NCBI GenBank assembly: GCA_963921795.1 | Contig: OY997653.1 | Location: 2,197,436 to 2,261,435, forward strand | DNA: 64,000 bases | DNA from: Nannobrachium achirus | Lineage: Eukaryota; Chordata; Actinopteri; Myctophiformes; Myctophidae | Reading direction: 5' to 3' | Part shown: positions 48,600-60,404 of the stretch, one piece after another | Layout of the letters: each line of letters begins with the position of its first letter | Position numbering within the stretch: position 1 is the first letter of the stretch | The notes under the pieces: generated by a model | Databases searched by the model: none | Told to the model about the DNA's origin: nothing | What the model saw: only the letters and a program-made list of their open reading frames with translations | Made by a program: the position numbers and the translations under genes

Positions 48600-49250
48600 A
48601 ATACCTTACAGCCCACCCCCCTGTAAAACTAGACAATCATTTGTACTGTACTTCAACCTAAAAAGTGTGAGATAAAGAGAACCCTGAAAGCTGAAGCAGG
48701 ATTCTGGCTGAATCTCATGTCACTATGTCAATGTTCTGCACTGCTCTTACTGCTCTTACACACTAAAAGTGTGTAAAAAAAAAAAAAAAACACTTTTTCT
48801 TGTTTTTATTTTTTTTAATTTGTTTGTAAACAACCACTGATCATAGGTGTGATGTTACTGAAGCCAACAATAAAAGGCTAAAGAGAGATTTCTGCCTGAA
48901 AATGTCTTCTTCACAAAAATGCATTTTTCTCAGCTTTATATTCTCAAAGAGCTGTTTTTAGGCCATATTCTGCAGCTTCTAGCTAATGGACAGAACATGA
49001 TAAAAACTCGAAATCTTTTTCTGTTACAAAGTAGACATTCTATTCTTCGTTGCCATATCATTGTTGTCTTTATAGTCAAAACAGATTTTCTCCAGTAGGC
49101 CTTCAAAGATGAGCGACAATTCTCAATTTAGCTGGCGGTGGATTGAGCTTTTTGTTAAATTCTGTGGCAGTAAAAGAGTTAATATAGTAATAATAATAAT
49201 ATAGTAAATAGTTTCTATATTAATAATATAGTGAATAGTTTCTTTTATAA
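48600..49250. other. intergenic AT-rich sequence
   Basis: A-run at 48777-48790, AATAAA at 48869-48874. Otherwise nothing identified. Confidence 0.45.
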
Positions 49251-49257
49251 ATATCAG

Positions 49258-49800
49258 CGGTGAGAGACACCCCGGTGGTCAGCAGCGAGGCCCCCGCCGC
49301 TGGTCCTGTGGTCAGCGGCGAGACCTCCGCCGCTGACCACGGAGCCGCTGACCGTCACCGGCGAGGCGAGTTGACGGTCATCGGCGAGGCGAGGTGACCA
49401 TCGGGTCTCCCAGTGGAGGGTCGACGGATCCCCGCACGGTAGCCGTGAGTCAGCCGCCCTGCGGGGGTCTCTCGCCGCGGTCACCACGGGGTGGTGGTCA
49501 ACACGTGATGGTGGTCTCCCGGTGGAGGGTCGACGGATCCCTGCACGGTGGCCGTGAGTAGCCGCCCTGCGGGGGTCTCTCGCCGCCGACCACGGAGCCG
49601 CTGACCCCCGCTCCTCGAGGTCCGTGGTCGGTGGCGAGAGACCCCCGCAGGGCGGCTACTCACGGCCACCGTGCGGGGATCCGTCGACCCTCCACCGGGA
49701 GACCACCACTCACGGTCAGTCACGGACCTCGCCCCGTGGTCGGCGGTGAGAAACCCCCGCAGGACGGCTGACTCACACTGATGTCTCGCAGACCACCGGT
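49258..49800. repeat. GC-rich block of direct and inverted copies
   Basis: A unit of about 85 bp (GGTGGAGGGTCGACGGATCC...GCGGGGGTCTCTCGCCGC) occurs at 49410-49480 and 49518-49602 directly and at 49620-49702 inverted, giving a long dyad with about 20 bp between arms. A shorter piece recurs inverted at 49738-49775. Confidence 0.9.
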
Positions 49801-49914
49801 CCTCAGGGGGGTACCTCAGTACTGTTATTTATTATTAAAAGTTACTTGGAATTTTCGGCAATAAGAATTAATGCAATACTGTTATTTACCAGTAAGACTC
49901 CCTAATCGGGAGAT

Positions 49915-50737
49915 AAGCGACCGTCAGGTCGCAGCGTGATTTTAGGGCAAAATGTGTAGGAGCAGTGTCCAAAAATGTGGTTGAAAAAAATCGGCCTGAT
50001 GGTGGCGCTGAGTGTAGACATAGTGTGTACCGATTTGTGTGATTTTAGGGCAAAATCTGTAGGAGCAGTGTCCAAAAATGTGTTTTAAAAAGTCGGCCTG
50101 AAGGTGGCGCTATATGGGACAGATCCATGTTGATGACATGAGTGTAGACATACTGTGTACCGATTTGAGTGATTTTAGGCCAAAAATTGTAGGAGCAGTG
50201 TCCAAAAATGTGTTTTGCAAGAATCCGCCACATGGTGGCGCTAGAAGAGGGCATGTGAGAAATGAGGGGTGGGGTCTCCGCGCCGCCGAGGTGGACGAAT
50301 AGGTACCGGCCCCAGCTCTCCCGGTCGCTCCTAGCCCGAGTTACGGCATTTTATGTGCGCTTGCAGTGGCAGGGGGTCCTCCACTGGGGGCGCCACCACT
50401 TTTGCATCCGTTCTGGAGCACCAGGAGTCGGTGGTCCCCGGGAATTCCCCGTGAGCAGCCCCGTTAGGGTGGTCATTTGGTCATTTTTGCACATTTGGTC
50501 ATTTTTTACATCTGGGGGTCCCCCAGGGTCCTTGGAGGTTGTAGTTTGGCAGGCAAGGAGTGTGTGTGCAAAATCTGGCATGGATCGGGGCAACGGTTGC
50601 GGAGATATGAGCAGGGCAAAAGTGTGACATGTGACGTGTGACAGACAGACTGACGGACGGACGGACTGACTGACGGACGGACGGACTCACAGTTTGTGGA
50701 GGTTTTGATAGTAACTGCGACCTGACGGTCGCAATTA
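49915..50737. mobile_element. element with GCGACC-GGTCGC ends and three internal repeats
   Basis: GCGACCGTCAGGTCGCAG at the left and CTGCGACCTGACGGTCGC at the right are inverted and each is itself palindromic. Units containing GGAGCAGTGTCCAAAAATGT recur at 49958, 50061 and 50191. GGACGGACGGAC-type tract at 50641-50690. Unclassified. Confidence 0.7.
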
Positions 50738-51090
50738 TTAAAGGCAATAAGAATTAATGCAGTACTGTTATTTATTATTAAAAGTTACTTTGGGGGATGT
50801 TGTTAGTCCTTGTTCAATAAAGGTTTGAAGAGGAAAAGCCAATCACAACATCATATTGTGTGCCGTCAGTTGCAACCGCCGGATGTGCAGAGTTAATATG
50901 GCAGGCGCGCAGATCTGGACCCGACACCGGATCCCATCGTTCATTTCAAAGAGCCGTTCAAAAGACTCGATTTGTTCGCGGTTTGTGGTCTTACAGCCAC
51001 ATGACAGAGGCTCCACAGGGCTTTGTTCCCAGTGCAAAGCATTGCCTTATCGTCCCATCTCATTCATTCCATTCCTCCTGGATTAGTAAC

Positions 51091-51355
51091 ATATCGTCAC
51101 TGTCGGGCAGAAACCTCGTATCTCCAAGTTTCAAATTTGTACGTTTTTTCGCAAAGTAAAGCCCTGCTTCATCATACAAGACCGTCGCACAAAGGTAGTG
51201 AAAACAACAGATCTACAAGCACACAACGCCTCACGGTGCGAGGCGTTGTGTGCTTGTAAATCGGCTGTTTTCACTAGTTTAAACCATTTTTTAAATGATA
51301 AATGCAAAACGAAGAGTTTTGGACATACAAGGTTTCCACCCGACAGCGACGATAT
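51091..51355. mobile_element. family B module, solo, both TIRs intact
   Basis: 265 bp from ATATCGTCACTGTCGGGCAG to CCCGACAGCGACGATAT. Hairpin 51201-51273 nearly perfect. Flanks AAC/GTT. The best reference for the module on its own. Confidence 0.88.
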
Positions 51356-52280
51356 GTTCGCGCTATCAGAGCGGCTGTTTGATAATATTGGCAAATGTTG
51401 GTTTGTGCTTCGATGAAGTGACAGAAAAACTGTAACCTTGAACTCGCACGGCCTCGTGCATCGCACGTGTGTGTCTATGACTTCCCATGAACAATTGTTT
51501 TTTTAAATGGAGCTACAGAAGATATGATATCTTCAGCACAGAATACACAAAGACGTGCACTTCAACTCAGCACAGCCCCCCAGCCCTGAGTAACATCACA
51601 TTAACCTTGGGTTCACACATTGTTTTTTAGCCGAGAGCTGCCGAATCCATCTCTGCACGGCACGCAACTAAGTATAGTCAGGCATTAATAAGTCCATTTG
51701 GGAATTTTTATACTCTGACACACAAACTTTTCTTTTTCTTTGCTCAACATGCAGTACTGTCTGTGTTGTTTGTTACAGTTCTCTCCCCACCTCTGGCAAG
51801 GATGGTCTGCTGTAGTAGGTGTTAGACTAGTGGGTGTCTTCTAGTCCACGTGGGTAACTTTGTCTTTGATGATAGAGAGGGACTATTTCCACTCTCACTC
51901 CAAATGGCCACACTGCATACTCCTTATTTTAACTTTTTTCGTAAATGAATGCCCCACTTCATGTCACACAAAAACGAAATTGCAAAGATAGCAGATCTAC
52001 AAACTCCAAAAGCTTCACAGTGTGTTTTGAGCTTGTAGATCTTCTATTTTAGATTTTCTTTTTAAATTGGAATCCTGAAATAATTAAAAACATGTATACG
52101 GTATTTCAAATGCATTTAGTTATACTTATACTAACTTTATGAATTATACAAATACATAGGACATAAAAAGACAATAATATTGTAATACTAGTCATTAAGC
52201 TACTATAATATTGACTGAAGTAATAAAGTGGGTGCATGTTTGCATGATTGGAACCAATACTATACAGTATCAGTATTCTT
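51356..52280. other. intergenic, one degraded hairpin
   Basis: GATAGCAGATCTACAAACTC...GAGCTTGTAGATCTTCTATT at 51988-52053. No gene seen. A hAT-like scrap GTGGGCCGCATTAAG...GCATGTGGCCCCC lies at 52294-52338. Confidence 0.5.
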
Positions 52281-52620
52281 CTGATATTAACCCGTGGGCC
52301 GCATTAAGTGAAGGTGGGGGCCGCATGTGGCCCCCAGGCATGCAGCCAGTTGCCCATATGATCTAGACGGAGGAGGGTGATTTCAGATCACCACTGTCAC
52401 TCAGCTCTGATGATGGGAGGACAGTGTACCACACTACCACAACCTCCACGTTGATGGAACGCTCACACCAGTGGGATTAAGGTGAGAGCTCACACACTGG
52501 CTTTACTGCAGTAATCCTACACCTTCTCTCTCTGTCTATCTATCTCTGGATGGCACCCAGATGAACAGACAGAAATGCTGACCTGGTCGTAGCTTCCTCC
52601 ATGCACTGTAACCTCACTAC

Positions 52621-53330
52621 TGCTCAGTGGTGTAAAGTAACTAAGTACATTAAACATTTACTTAAAGGAGTACTTCACCACTTTTCAACCTATCTTCAAA
52701 TAATTGGTCCTCACAAAAAAATTGCTTTTTATTTTTTTTTATTTATTTTTCCTCAGAGGTTGGTTGTGGGCAGGTCAGAAACCCATCGTCTTGTGACATC
52801 ATCGATTGGGAATCCAAGCTAATAGAAAATGCAGGCTTTCTACTCCTGAAAAGTTGCAATGTTAAAGTGGAAGCCATTGTTCTTGCGATAATAAAAATCG
52901 AAATATTTTTTTCTAAAATATTGACTTTTTTTCATTTTATTTTGAAAATGATGATGTCACAAGACGATGGATTTCTGAACTTCCCACAGCTCTCCTATAA
53001 GAGACTTGGACCGAGTAGATTTTTTTTTTTTTGCTATTTTATTATGAACATTAGTGAGGACCTATTATATGAAGATGGGTTGAAAAGTGGCAAAGTCCTC
53101 CTTTAAGTACTGTAGTACAATGTTGAGGCATTTGTACTTTACTTGAGTATTTCCAATTTCCAATATTTCTTCTTTTACTTTTTTATATTGTAATTTTACC
53201 CCACTACATTTATTTGAAAACTTACTAGTTAAAACATAGATGAACCACTTAAGCCCTGTTTTATACCTAGGCTATTTGAAAATGGCCGACCTATTATGCT
53301 CCCAACGAATCGCATCGCAACACATTTTTT
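52621..53330. mobile_element. family C MITE split by another TIR element
   Basis: CAGTGGTGTAAAGTAACTAA at the left, then 52662-53106 insert, then AGTACTGTAGTACAATGTTG and hairpin remnant GAAAATGGCCGACCTATTAT. Confidence 0.7.
52662..53106. mobile_element. 445-bp TIR element
   Basis: TTAAAGGAGTACTTCACCAC at the left and GGCAAAGTCCTCCTTTAA at the right. The start of the window is another copy of its right end. Confidence 0.75.
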
Positions 53331-53762
53331 ACTTTTTCCACCCCTGCCTCTCTACTGCTCCTCCTTTCACCCTGTAGCAACTCATAATGTAATAACGGCT
53401 CATAATGTAATAAGGGCTCATAATGTAATAAGAAAAATGTAATAAAAACTCATAATGTAATAATCAGCTCATAATGTAATAAAAAAAATGAGTGCATAAC
53501 GTAATAATGGATTTTTCAATAATGTAATAATGTGTTACATTAAGAACCTCCACATAGGAGGCTCATAATGTAATAAAACTTCATAATGTAATAATGTATT
53601 TTTTATTACATTATGAGCTGATTATTACATTATGAGCTTTTATTACATTTTAATTATTACATTATGCGCTTCTTTTTTATTACATTATGAGCTGATTATT
53701 ACATTATGAGTTTTTATTACATGTTTTTATTACATTATGAGCCCTTATTACATTATGAGTTG

Positions 53763-54163
53763 CTACACACACTGCCAACTTTGTTGATGAAGAATGGAGC
53801 AACTATCTGCTAAAGAATACATATGGGGATCATTCAGCTGTACAAAGAGCATCCACAATGTTCAACACACAGTTCGTGATTGTATCGACACTGGGTGTTG
53901 ATGCAACATCGATAATATCCCCTTATGGTCAGTATGACGACTGTCTGCCATTGCTAGTTCTTGGCCACTTTGCCGAAGGTCATGGGGACCATTATGTAAG
54001 CCTTGATGGACCAGTCACACACTTGATTCAAAGAGCGCACCACTTCGATCTGTCCAGACTTAAGGCCAGAGTGAGGTACCGGGTCAGGGCCAGAGTGAGG
54101 GCCAGATTTAGGGCCAGAGCAGGGCAGGATTTACCCTTCATGGTGCCATGTGCTTGGACCTAG
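53763..54163 (+). pseudogene. OTU-like cysteine protease fragment in a transposon
   Basis: The open frame reads FVDEEWSNYLLKNTYGDHSA, then MFNTQFVIVSTLGVDATSI and LVLGHFAEGHGDHYVSLDGP. W...TYGDH, a hydrophobic strand with VVST-LG, and a final GDHYV match the C-terminal half of the OTU-like domains found in some animal transposon proteins; HY would hold the catalytic His. The catalytic Cys part is missing, so it cannot be an active protease. The family call is from pattern recognition only. After 54090 the frame enters low-complexity RARVRARFRARA repeats. Confidence 0.6.
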
Positions 54164-54173
54164 TTTGAAAGTC

Positions 54174-54217
<44 letters not shown>

Positions 54218-54561
54218 GGGATAGATAGCACCTTAACTATGCAGCCGCACTGAGGCGCTCCAACACAATAGTGCACCAGTTCTTTTGGAGTTGTGCATAC
54301 TAGTATCCACCTAACGTTTCTTCAAAACCCTTAAGTGTAACCAGTCATTACAGACAGCAACGTTAGGTTAGCTTAGCTTAGCTTAGCTCATGTGAATATC
54401 TTTTGTTTACAGTTGATCCTCTGGTGCCCCCCTGTGGTTGTTGATGCCCTGTGCTTCAGCACGTCAAGCCCTATTATAAATCCGGCCCTGGGCCAGAGTG
54501 AGGGACCGAGTCAGGGCCAGAGTGAGGTACAGAGTCAGGACCAGAGTGAGGGCTAGACTAA

Positions 54562-54735
54562 CCCGACCACATGGGGATTTTATCGATGTTGCATCAACAC
54601 CCAGTGTCGATACAACCACGAACTGTATGTTGAACATTGTGGATGCTCTTTGTACAGCTAAATGATCCCCATATGTATTCATTTGCTGCATGTTTAGCTT
54701 TGTTTTCCATTCTTCATCAACAAAGTTGGCAGTGT
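54562..54735 (-). pseudogene. second, inverted OTU-like fragment
   Basis: Complementary strand encodes NFVDEEWKTKLNMQQMNTYG, then DHLAVQRASTMFNIQFVVVS and TLGVDATSI. It diverges slightly from the plus-strand copy (insert KTKLNMQQM) and stops before the HY motif. Confidence 0.6.
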
Positions 54736-55159
54736 GTGTAGCAACTCATAATGTAATAAGGGCTCATAATGTAATAAAAACATGTAATAAAAACTCAAAA
54801 TGTAATAATCAGCTCATAATGTAATAAAAACAAGTGCATAATGTAGTAATTAAAATGTAATAAAAGCTCATAATGTAATAATCAGCTCATATTGTAATAA
54901 AAAATACATTATTACATTATGAAGTTGTATTACATTATGAGCCTCCTATGTGGAGGTTCTTAATGTAACACATTATTACATTATTACATTATTGAAAAAT
55001 CCATTATTACGTTATGCGCTCGTTTTTTTATTACATTATGAGCTGATTATTACATTATGAGTTTTTATTACATTTTAATTATTACATTATGAGCCCTTAT
55101 TACATTATGAGCCGTTATTACATTATGAGTTGCTACACCCCCCCCAAAACAGCCAGGCA

Positions 55160-55602
55160 TGTGCACACATAGACATCAAAGGGGGCTTGAGCCCTTTTAT
55201 CCGTCTGTAAAAAGTGTCCTCTCCAGAGCATGAATGCAGTTTTTACTATGCTGAAAGAAATGCAAATGCCCTCTTTCCATGCCATACCTGAAGTCAGCAT
55301 TCAAGAGAATTGCCTTGTCCAAACTCTACTGAACTTGAATGCAGCATCTTATGTTGAAAGAAATGCACTCTCTGTGTAAAAATAGCCCACATGCCATACG
55401 CAACATCTCCAGTATTGACTTGATTATACCTTATTGTTCAGTGTGGTTTCAAGTACCGAAAATAGCCGACCTCCAAGCTCACAAGTGTCGCAGCGCGACG
55501 CCTTGTGAGCTTGGAGGTTGGCTATTTTCAATATTTTCACCAAAAGGCCCTTTTAGACATTTCAGCCCCTGCCTCTCTAACATTCTTTGCACGTCCCTGA
55601 CT
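55160..55602. mobile_element. family D repeat, complete-looking
   Basis: CACATAGACATCAAAGGGGG...CTTTGCACGTCCCTGA. Hairpin 55459-55528 with GACCTCCAAGCTCACAAG and its complement. Confidence 0.78.
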
Positions 55603-55897
55603 GGAGGACAAAACAACACAAAACTGTGTGTCAAATAAGCAAATAAATACTCAGAGTAAATGAGCCAACCCCCGGCTCCAGAATATCTGGTTGTTCTGCT
55701 GCGTTTCTATCTCTGGCCCCCGTCGATGCAATGAGGAATTCTAATTTAATCTCTCTTATTCACTTAATCCCCCCAAGTTGTCCTTCCTTGTCAGTGTGCA
55801 GTCATGTGCAGCGTCACTGGGGGGACACTGGACAGAAATGACTCCTCACCTGAAGGTCAAACAGCTGAGGGGTCGATAACGTAGCGAGTACGTAGAG

Positions 55898-56460
<563 letters not shown>

Positions 56461-56472
56461 GAGGGTACCTAC

Positions 56473-56640
56473 TAGAGTCCTGTAAGCCCGACGGGACCCG
56501 ACCAGGGCCCGGCCCTGCCTGCCAAAACGGTCCGGGCTCGGGCCGTTTCTGTATCTCACCAGCGGGCCTAGCTAGGGCCGGGCCAGGCTCAGAACCATGC
56601 TCGGAACATTTTGCACATTTCAGGCCCGTGCAGGGCTCTA
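56473..56640. mobile_element. 168-bp hAT-like MITE
   Basis: Ends TAGAGTCCTGTAAGCCCG and GGCCCGTGCAGGGCTCTA; flanks GTACCTAC (56465-56472) and GTACCTAT (56641-56648), 7 of 8 matching. Interior is rich in CGGGC/GCCCG. Confidence 0.88.
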
Positions 56641-56648
56641 GTACCTAT

Positions 56649-56805
56649 ACCCTAGGAGACACGGGGAGAACATGCAAACTCCACACAGAAAGGCCCTTTC
56701 ACCAATGGGAACTGATGACGTGGAGGAGAGAACACGCTCCCAGCGCCTACAGCGTCCCCAGCGGGTAACGAACCCAGGACCTTCTAGTTGTGAGGCATCT
56801 TTAAA
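56649..56805 (-). mobile_element. L2-like LINE 3' region fragment
   Basis: GACACGGGGAGAACATGCAA, then ACTCCACACAGAAAGGCCC and GAACCCAGGACCTTCTAGTT are diagnostic of the L2/CR1-type 3' region (read here in reverse). The hAT-like MITE above interrupts it. Confidence 0.8.
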
Positions 56806-57299
56806 CTCAACTTTAAAGATGCGCGAGTGGGTGGGGGTGGGTGGGGGTCGTGGGGTTTTGTAAATGTGTGGGCAGACAACCACACTGTTTTTTTTTTCCT
56901 CTTGATGAATTGAGTACCCAGGCCAGGACCCCGATGGAAACAAGCCATACGATAGGCTTTCTTTGAAAAATCCTTTTAGCAGACCTTGTATTGTACTGTA
57001 CTTCCCTGTACATGTCTCTGCAAACTGTTAAATAAAGTGTGTGGTTGTCTGGGTGGGAGGTTCATAGGTGGAGTGTCCCAAGATGCCTCGCAGGTACTGG
57101 ATGCCTACATTACCTGACAGATATGCTAATTGATATTGATATTCAGAAACTGTCATAGTTGGTCGCCCCTTGCGGGAAGACCGTTTGGTTGTAGCTCCGC
57201 AGTATTTTCCTTCTTTCTCTCTTTTTTTCTCACTTTTTTCCGTCTTTTTTCTTCTGTGTGACCCTTAACATTGTATTGGCCAGACTTGGCTATATTGAG

Positions 57300-57316
57300 A
57301 GTTGTGCAGGACACTT

Positions 57317-57367
<51 letters not shown>

Positions 57368-57592
57368 TGTTCCCTTTCTTGACGTACCTTGCTCTTACTG
57401 TACTCTGTTCTTGTTTTTTTATTTTCTTTATCTTCATTTTTTCTTACTTCTCTATAACTTTGTAAATAACCGTATACTGCTGTGCTGCCTCTGGGCAACT
57501 GATTTTCCCCCTTGGGATAATAAAGGTATCTATCTATCTATCTATCTATCTATCTCTATCTGTCTTCCCCCCCCCCCCCCCCCCCCCCCCCT
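57300..57592. repeat. (TA)n, LINE tail with (CTAT)n, C-run
   Basis: TA tract 57319-57362. CCCCCTTGGGATAATAAAGG followed by TATCTATC units (57508-57552) is a LINE tail. C-run 57565-57591. Confidence 0.85.
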
Positions 57593-58108
57593 CCATACCA
57601 AATCTTTTGTGTCCGCTGAGGCTCTAATGTCTATCGGGAAAGGGTATAGCGAATATATAGGTGCTTAGAAAACATTATTGAGATGCTATAGCAGACTGCA
57701 GCAGGAATCCATATCACTGTTGACTGCACTAAAGCTGGCACTAAAGAATTGCTTCCCCATCCTAACTTCCCTATCCTAACGTGTGTAAGCACTCCTTCAA
57801 CTGTAGCGCGTGCTATTGATCTGTGTGCACATCCATGCTTAGCACATTGCAGTCACATGCACGGTAACATCCTTGAGTGTCAATTTCTTTTCATTCTCAG
57901 TTAAATGAACACACAGGATTGTGCAGTGCATGCAATATGTGTAAGGTACAGTATATGGTGTGTGTGCATACATGCATGCATACATGTGTGTCAGGCACGT
58001 GGAATTTTGTCATTTTAGGGGCAAAGCCACTTGGCATTTGGTGTTATCCATTTTTGAAGACACAAAGGCTAAATGCCAGGGCAGGAAATAAGACAATATT
58101 TTTGTCAA
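57593..58108. other. intergenic, nothing identified
   Basis: GTGTGCATACATGCATGCAT at 57960-57985; no gene or named repeat seen. Confidence 0.4.
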
Positions 58109-58300
58109 TTAGATAGATAGATAGATAGACCTTTATTATCCCAAGGGGGAAATTAAGTCACCCAGAAGGTACAGCAGTTAAAGGTTACAGGACAGTAAGA
58201 AAAAAAGAAAAGGACTGTTGTGTACAGCCGAGCGACAAAAAGAAAGAAGAATCAACAATACAGGAGAATCAACCATACAGAGCAATTAAGTTAAAAAAGA

Positions 58301-58372
<72 letters not shown>
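58108..58372 (-). mobile_element. LINE tail, opposite orientation, plus (AT)n
   Basis: GATAGATAGATAGACCTTTA and TTATCCCAAGGGGGAAATTA mirror the tail at 57508. (AT)n at 58302-58371. Confidence 0.75.
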
Positions 58373-58375
<3 letters not shown>

Positions 58376-58900
58376 AAGTGTCGAGACAGAACACAACAAC
58401 AAAAGTTGTACTAACGTTTCTGTAAAGGATTGCAATTTTAAGGGACTTTTCTAAGCATATTGCAAACTCAAAGAACTTACAATGGTCCAGTCATTCAAAC
58501 ATTAGGAACTACTTCTCAACGTAGTGCCAAAGAAATATACACATATTTACAGTATGCATAAGTGTTTGCGCCAAGACAATAATAATAATGCTTAGCCTAA
58601 ATAAAAGAAAAAGTGCATAGCCAAAAAAGTGTCCAAAGTCTGTGCAAAAAAAGAAGTGACCAGTGTCGAGTCACAACAAAGAAAAAGAAAAAAACGCAAT
58701 TGAAATAATTCATTGAATTTTAAAGATTAAGGATTATCACAAGACGAGAAAGACACTGGTGTCTACATATTGACAGGAAAGAGACATAGGAGAAAGGGGT
58801 ACACAGTCAGCGGGGCATTAAGGCCACTGTGACCTCAGGTCATGCCATTTTTTGAGGGGAAACGACGGCCATGGCCTTCGTGGCCTCCCTGAAATTCCCT
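58373..58900. other. A-rich intergenic sequence, possibly more LINE
   Basis: Repeated AAAAAGAAAAA-type words. It may continue the LINE 3' region read in reverse; not proven. Confidence 0.4.
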
Positions 58901-58907
58901 GTGAATT

Positions 58908-59045
58908 TACCACTTGAACCCCAGCGTCCATATATTCTTGGGTTAACATTAGCCAAAAATAGCCGACATGCGTTGTTGTGAGCATGTAGAGTGGCTATTT
59001 TAGGAGAAGACATTTGGTGTCGACTGATAGCTTCGTTTTTCATAC
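58908..59045. mobile_element. family E remnant with hairpin
   Basis: ACCACTTGAACCCCAGCGTC and AGCCAAAAATAGCCGACATG...GAGCATGTAGAGTGGCTATT match family E parts without the ends. Confidence 0.65.
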
Positions 59046-59285
59046 CCCATATCTATCGGACAGTGAAATAATGATCAATAAACGGAGGAAACATCTTATA
59101 AGTTATAATAGTAATTGGTTTTATTGCAGGAAAGGGATCTTACAAGCATCAGAACGACGTGGTTCCAGATCAATTCTTCCTATGTAAACACAGTGATACA
59201 AAGGTTTTATACACATTGTGGGTTACATATGACGTCTTTACATCAAGCCGTCAGTCGACATATTAATGTGCTCCATTTACTAGGC

Positions 59286-59603
59286 CAGGGGTTTTCAAAG
59301 TGGGTGATGCCGGGGCACCCTGGGGTGCCGTGACGGCAGTCCAGGGGTGCAGCGAGATCATTTGATAATGTTTGGAATTTATTTGGTTGTGTGCTTGTAG
59401 ATCTGCTGTTTTCACTAGTTTTTGTACATTTTATAGATGATAAATACAAAATCAACGGTTTTGGACATACAAGGTTTCCACCCGACAACGACGATATGCT
59501 ATAAATATAAGGTGCTGGGAGTGAAAATTATAATGTAGGGGTGCCTCGGATTAAAACAAATATTCATGGGGTGCCCTGAGACAAAAAAGTTTGGGAATCC
59601 CTG
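59286..59603. mobile_element. hAT-like element with B module, internally deleted
   Basis: CAGGGGTTTTCAAAGTGGGT...AAGTTTGGGAATCCCTG, 318 bp. Flanks TACTAGGC and ATCTAGGC share 6 of 8 bases. Only the right half of the B module remains. Confidence 0.82.
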
Positions 59604-59811
59604 ATCTAGGCTACTAGGGTTGGTGTGACACCAAAACTTTAAACAACTCTGGAGTTAACTTGATATTATGGCTTTCTGTGAGACATTATACCAAAACAAC
59701 GATGATGAACAGCCTCAGAGGCACAGACACTTTACCCAAAAGGATTCTCCATAGATAGACATGCTGGCTACCTAATATGAACGAGCACATACAAATGAAA
59801 TATATATCTAT

Positions 59812-60262
59812 CAGGGACGTGCTGGCCATTGGGAAAAGCGGGACAACTCCCGAGCGGCCGGCTCATAAAAATAAAATGTCGGCCTTCGTTCCATTTTGTA
59901 AATTTTTTCGCAAAGCAAAGCCCTGCTTCATCATAGAAGGCAGTCGCACAAAATAGTGAAAACAGCAGATCTACAAGCACACTGTAGATCGGCTGTTTTC
60001 ACTAGTTTAAATCATTTTTTAAATGATAAATACATTATTGGGGCCCAATGGCCCCAATACAAAACAAACGGTTTTGGACATACAAGGTTTCCACCCGACA
60101 ACGACGAAATATAACTCATGTAATTGGCCCACTGGCTTGTCACTTGTCATGATCTGAAATGGCAAATCTTTGAGTAGCAGCAGCGCTAGAGAGAGAGATC
60201 TCTCTCTATAGCGCGCAATGAGGGCCACTCCAACTATTTTTCCCGGGCTGAATCAGGGGCCC
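59812..60262. mobile_element. family K hAT-like element with B module (truncated)
   Basis: CAGGGACGTGCTGGCCATTG...GGCTGAATCAGGGGCCC. B hairpin 59958-60003 has lost its tip. A tiny palindrome ATTGGGGCCCAATGGCCCC is inserted at 60037-60058. Confidence 0.72.
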
Positions 60263-60404
60263 CAAGAGTGATAAATACTTATTTTCACTATCATCGACGG
60301 TGGTCAAAGTACAGTTGTAACTCAAGCCCAGTGAGACTACATAGCTTAAGTGGTTCAGGTATTGTCTCATCTGGCTCAGCACTCATCAAACAGTGACAGG
60401 ATAT

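Larger units (their letters stand above)
53371..55136. mobile_element. 1.77-kb inverted-repeat element with (CATAATGTAATAA)n arms
   Basis: Both ends are TGTAGCAACTCATAATG-type and inverted. Each arm has about 370-400 bp of CTCATAATGTAATAA units in both orientations, then about 170 bp of OTU-like coding sequence (53770-53930, complement at 54562-54735). The centre has CAGAGTGAGG units and an (AATC)n tract (54176-54218). Confidence 0.9.
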
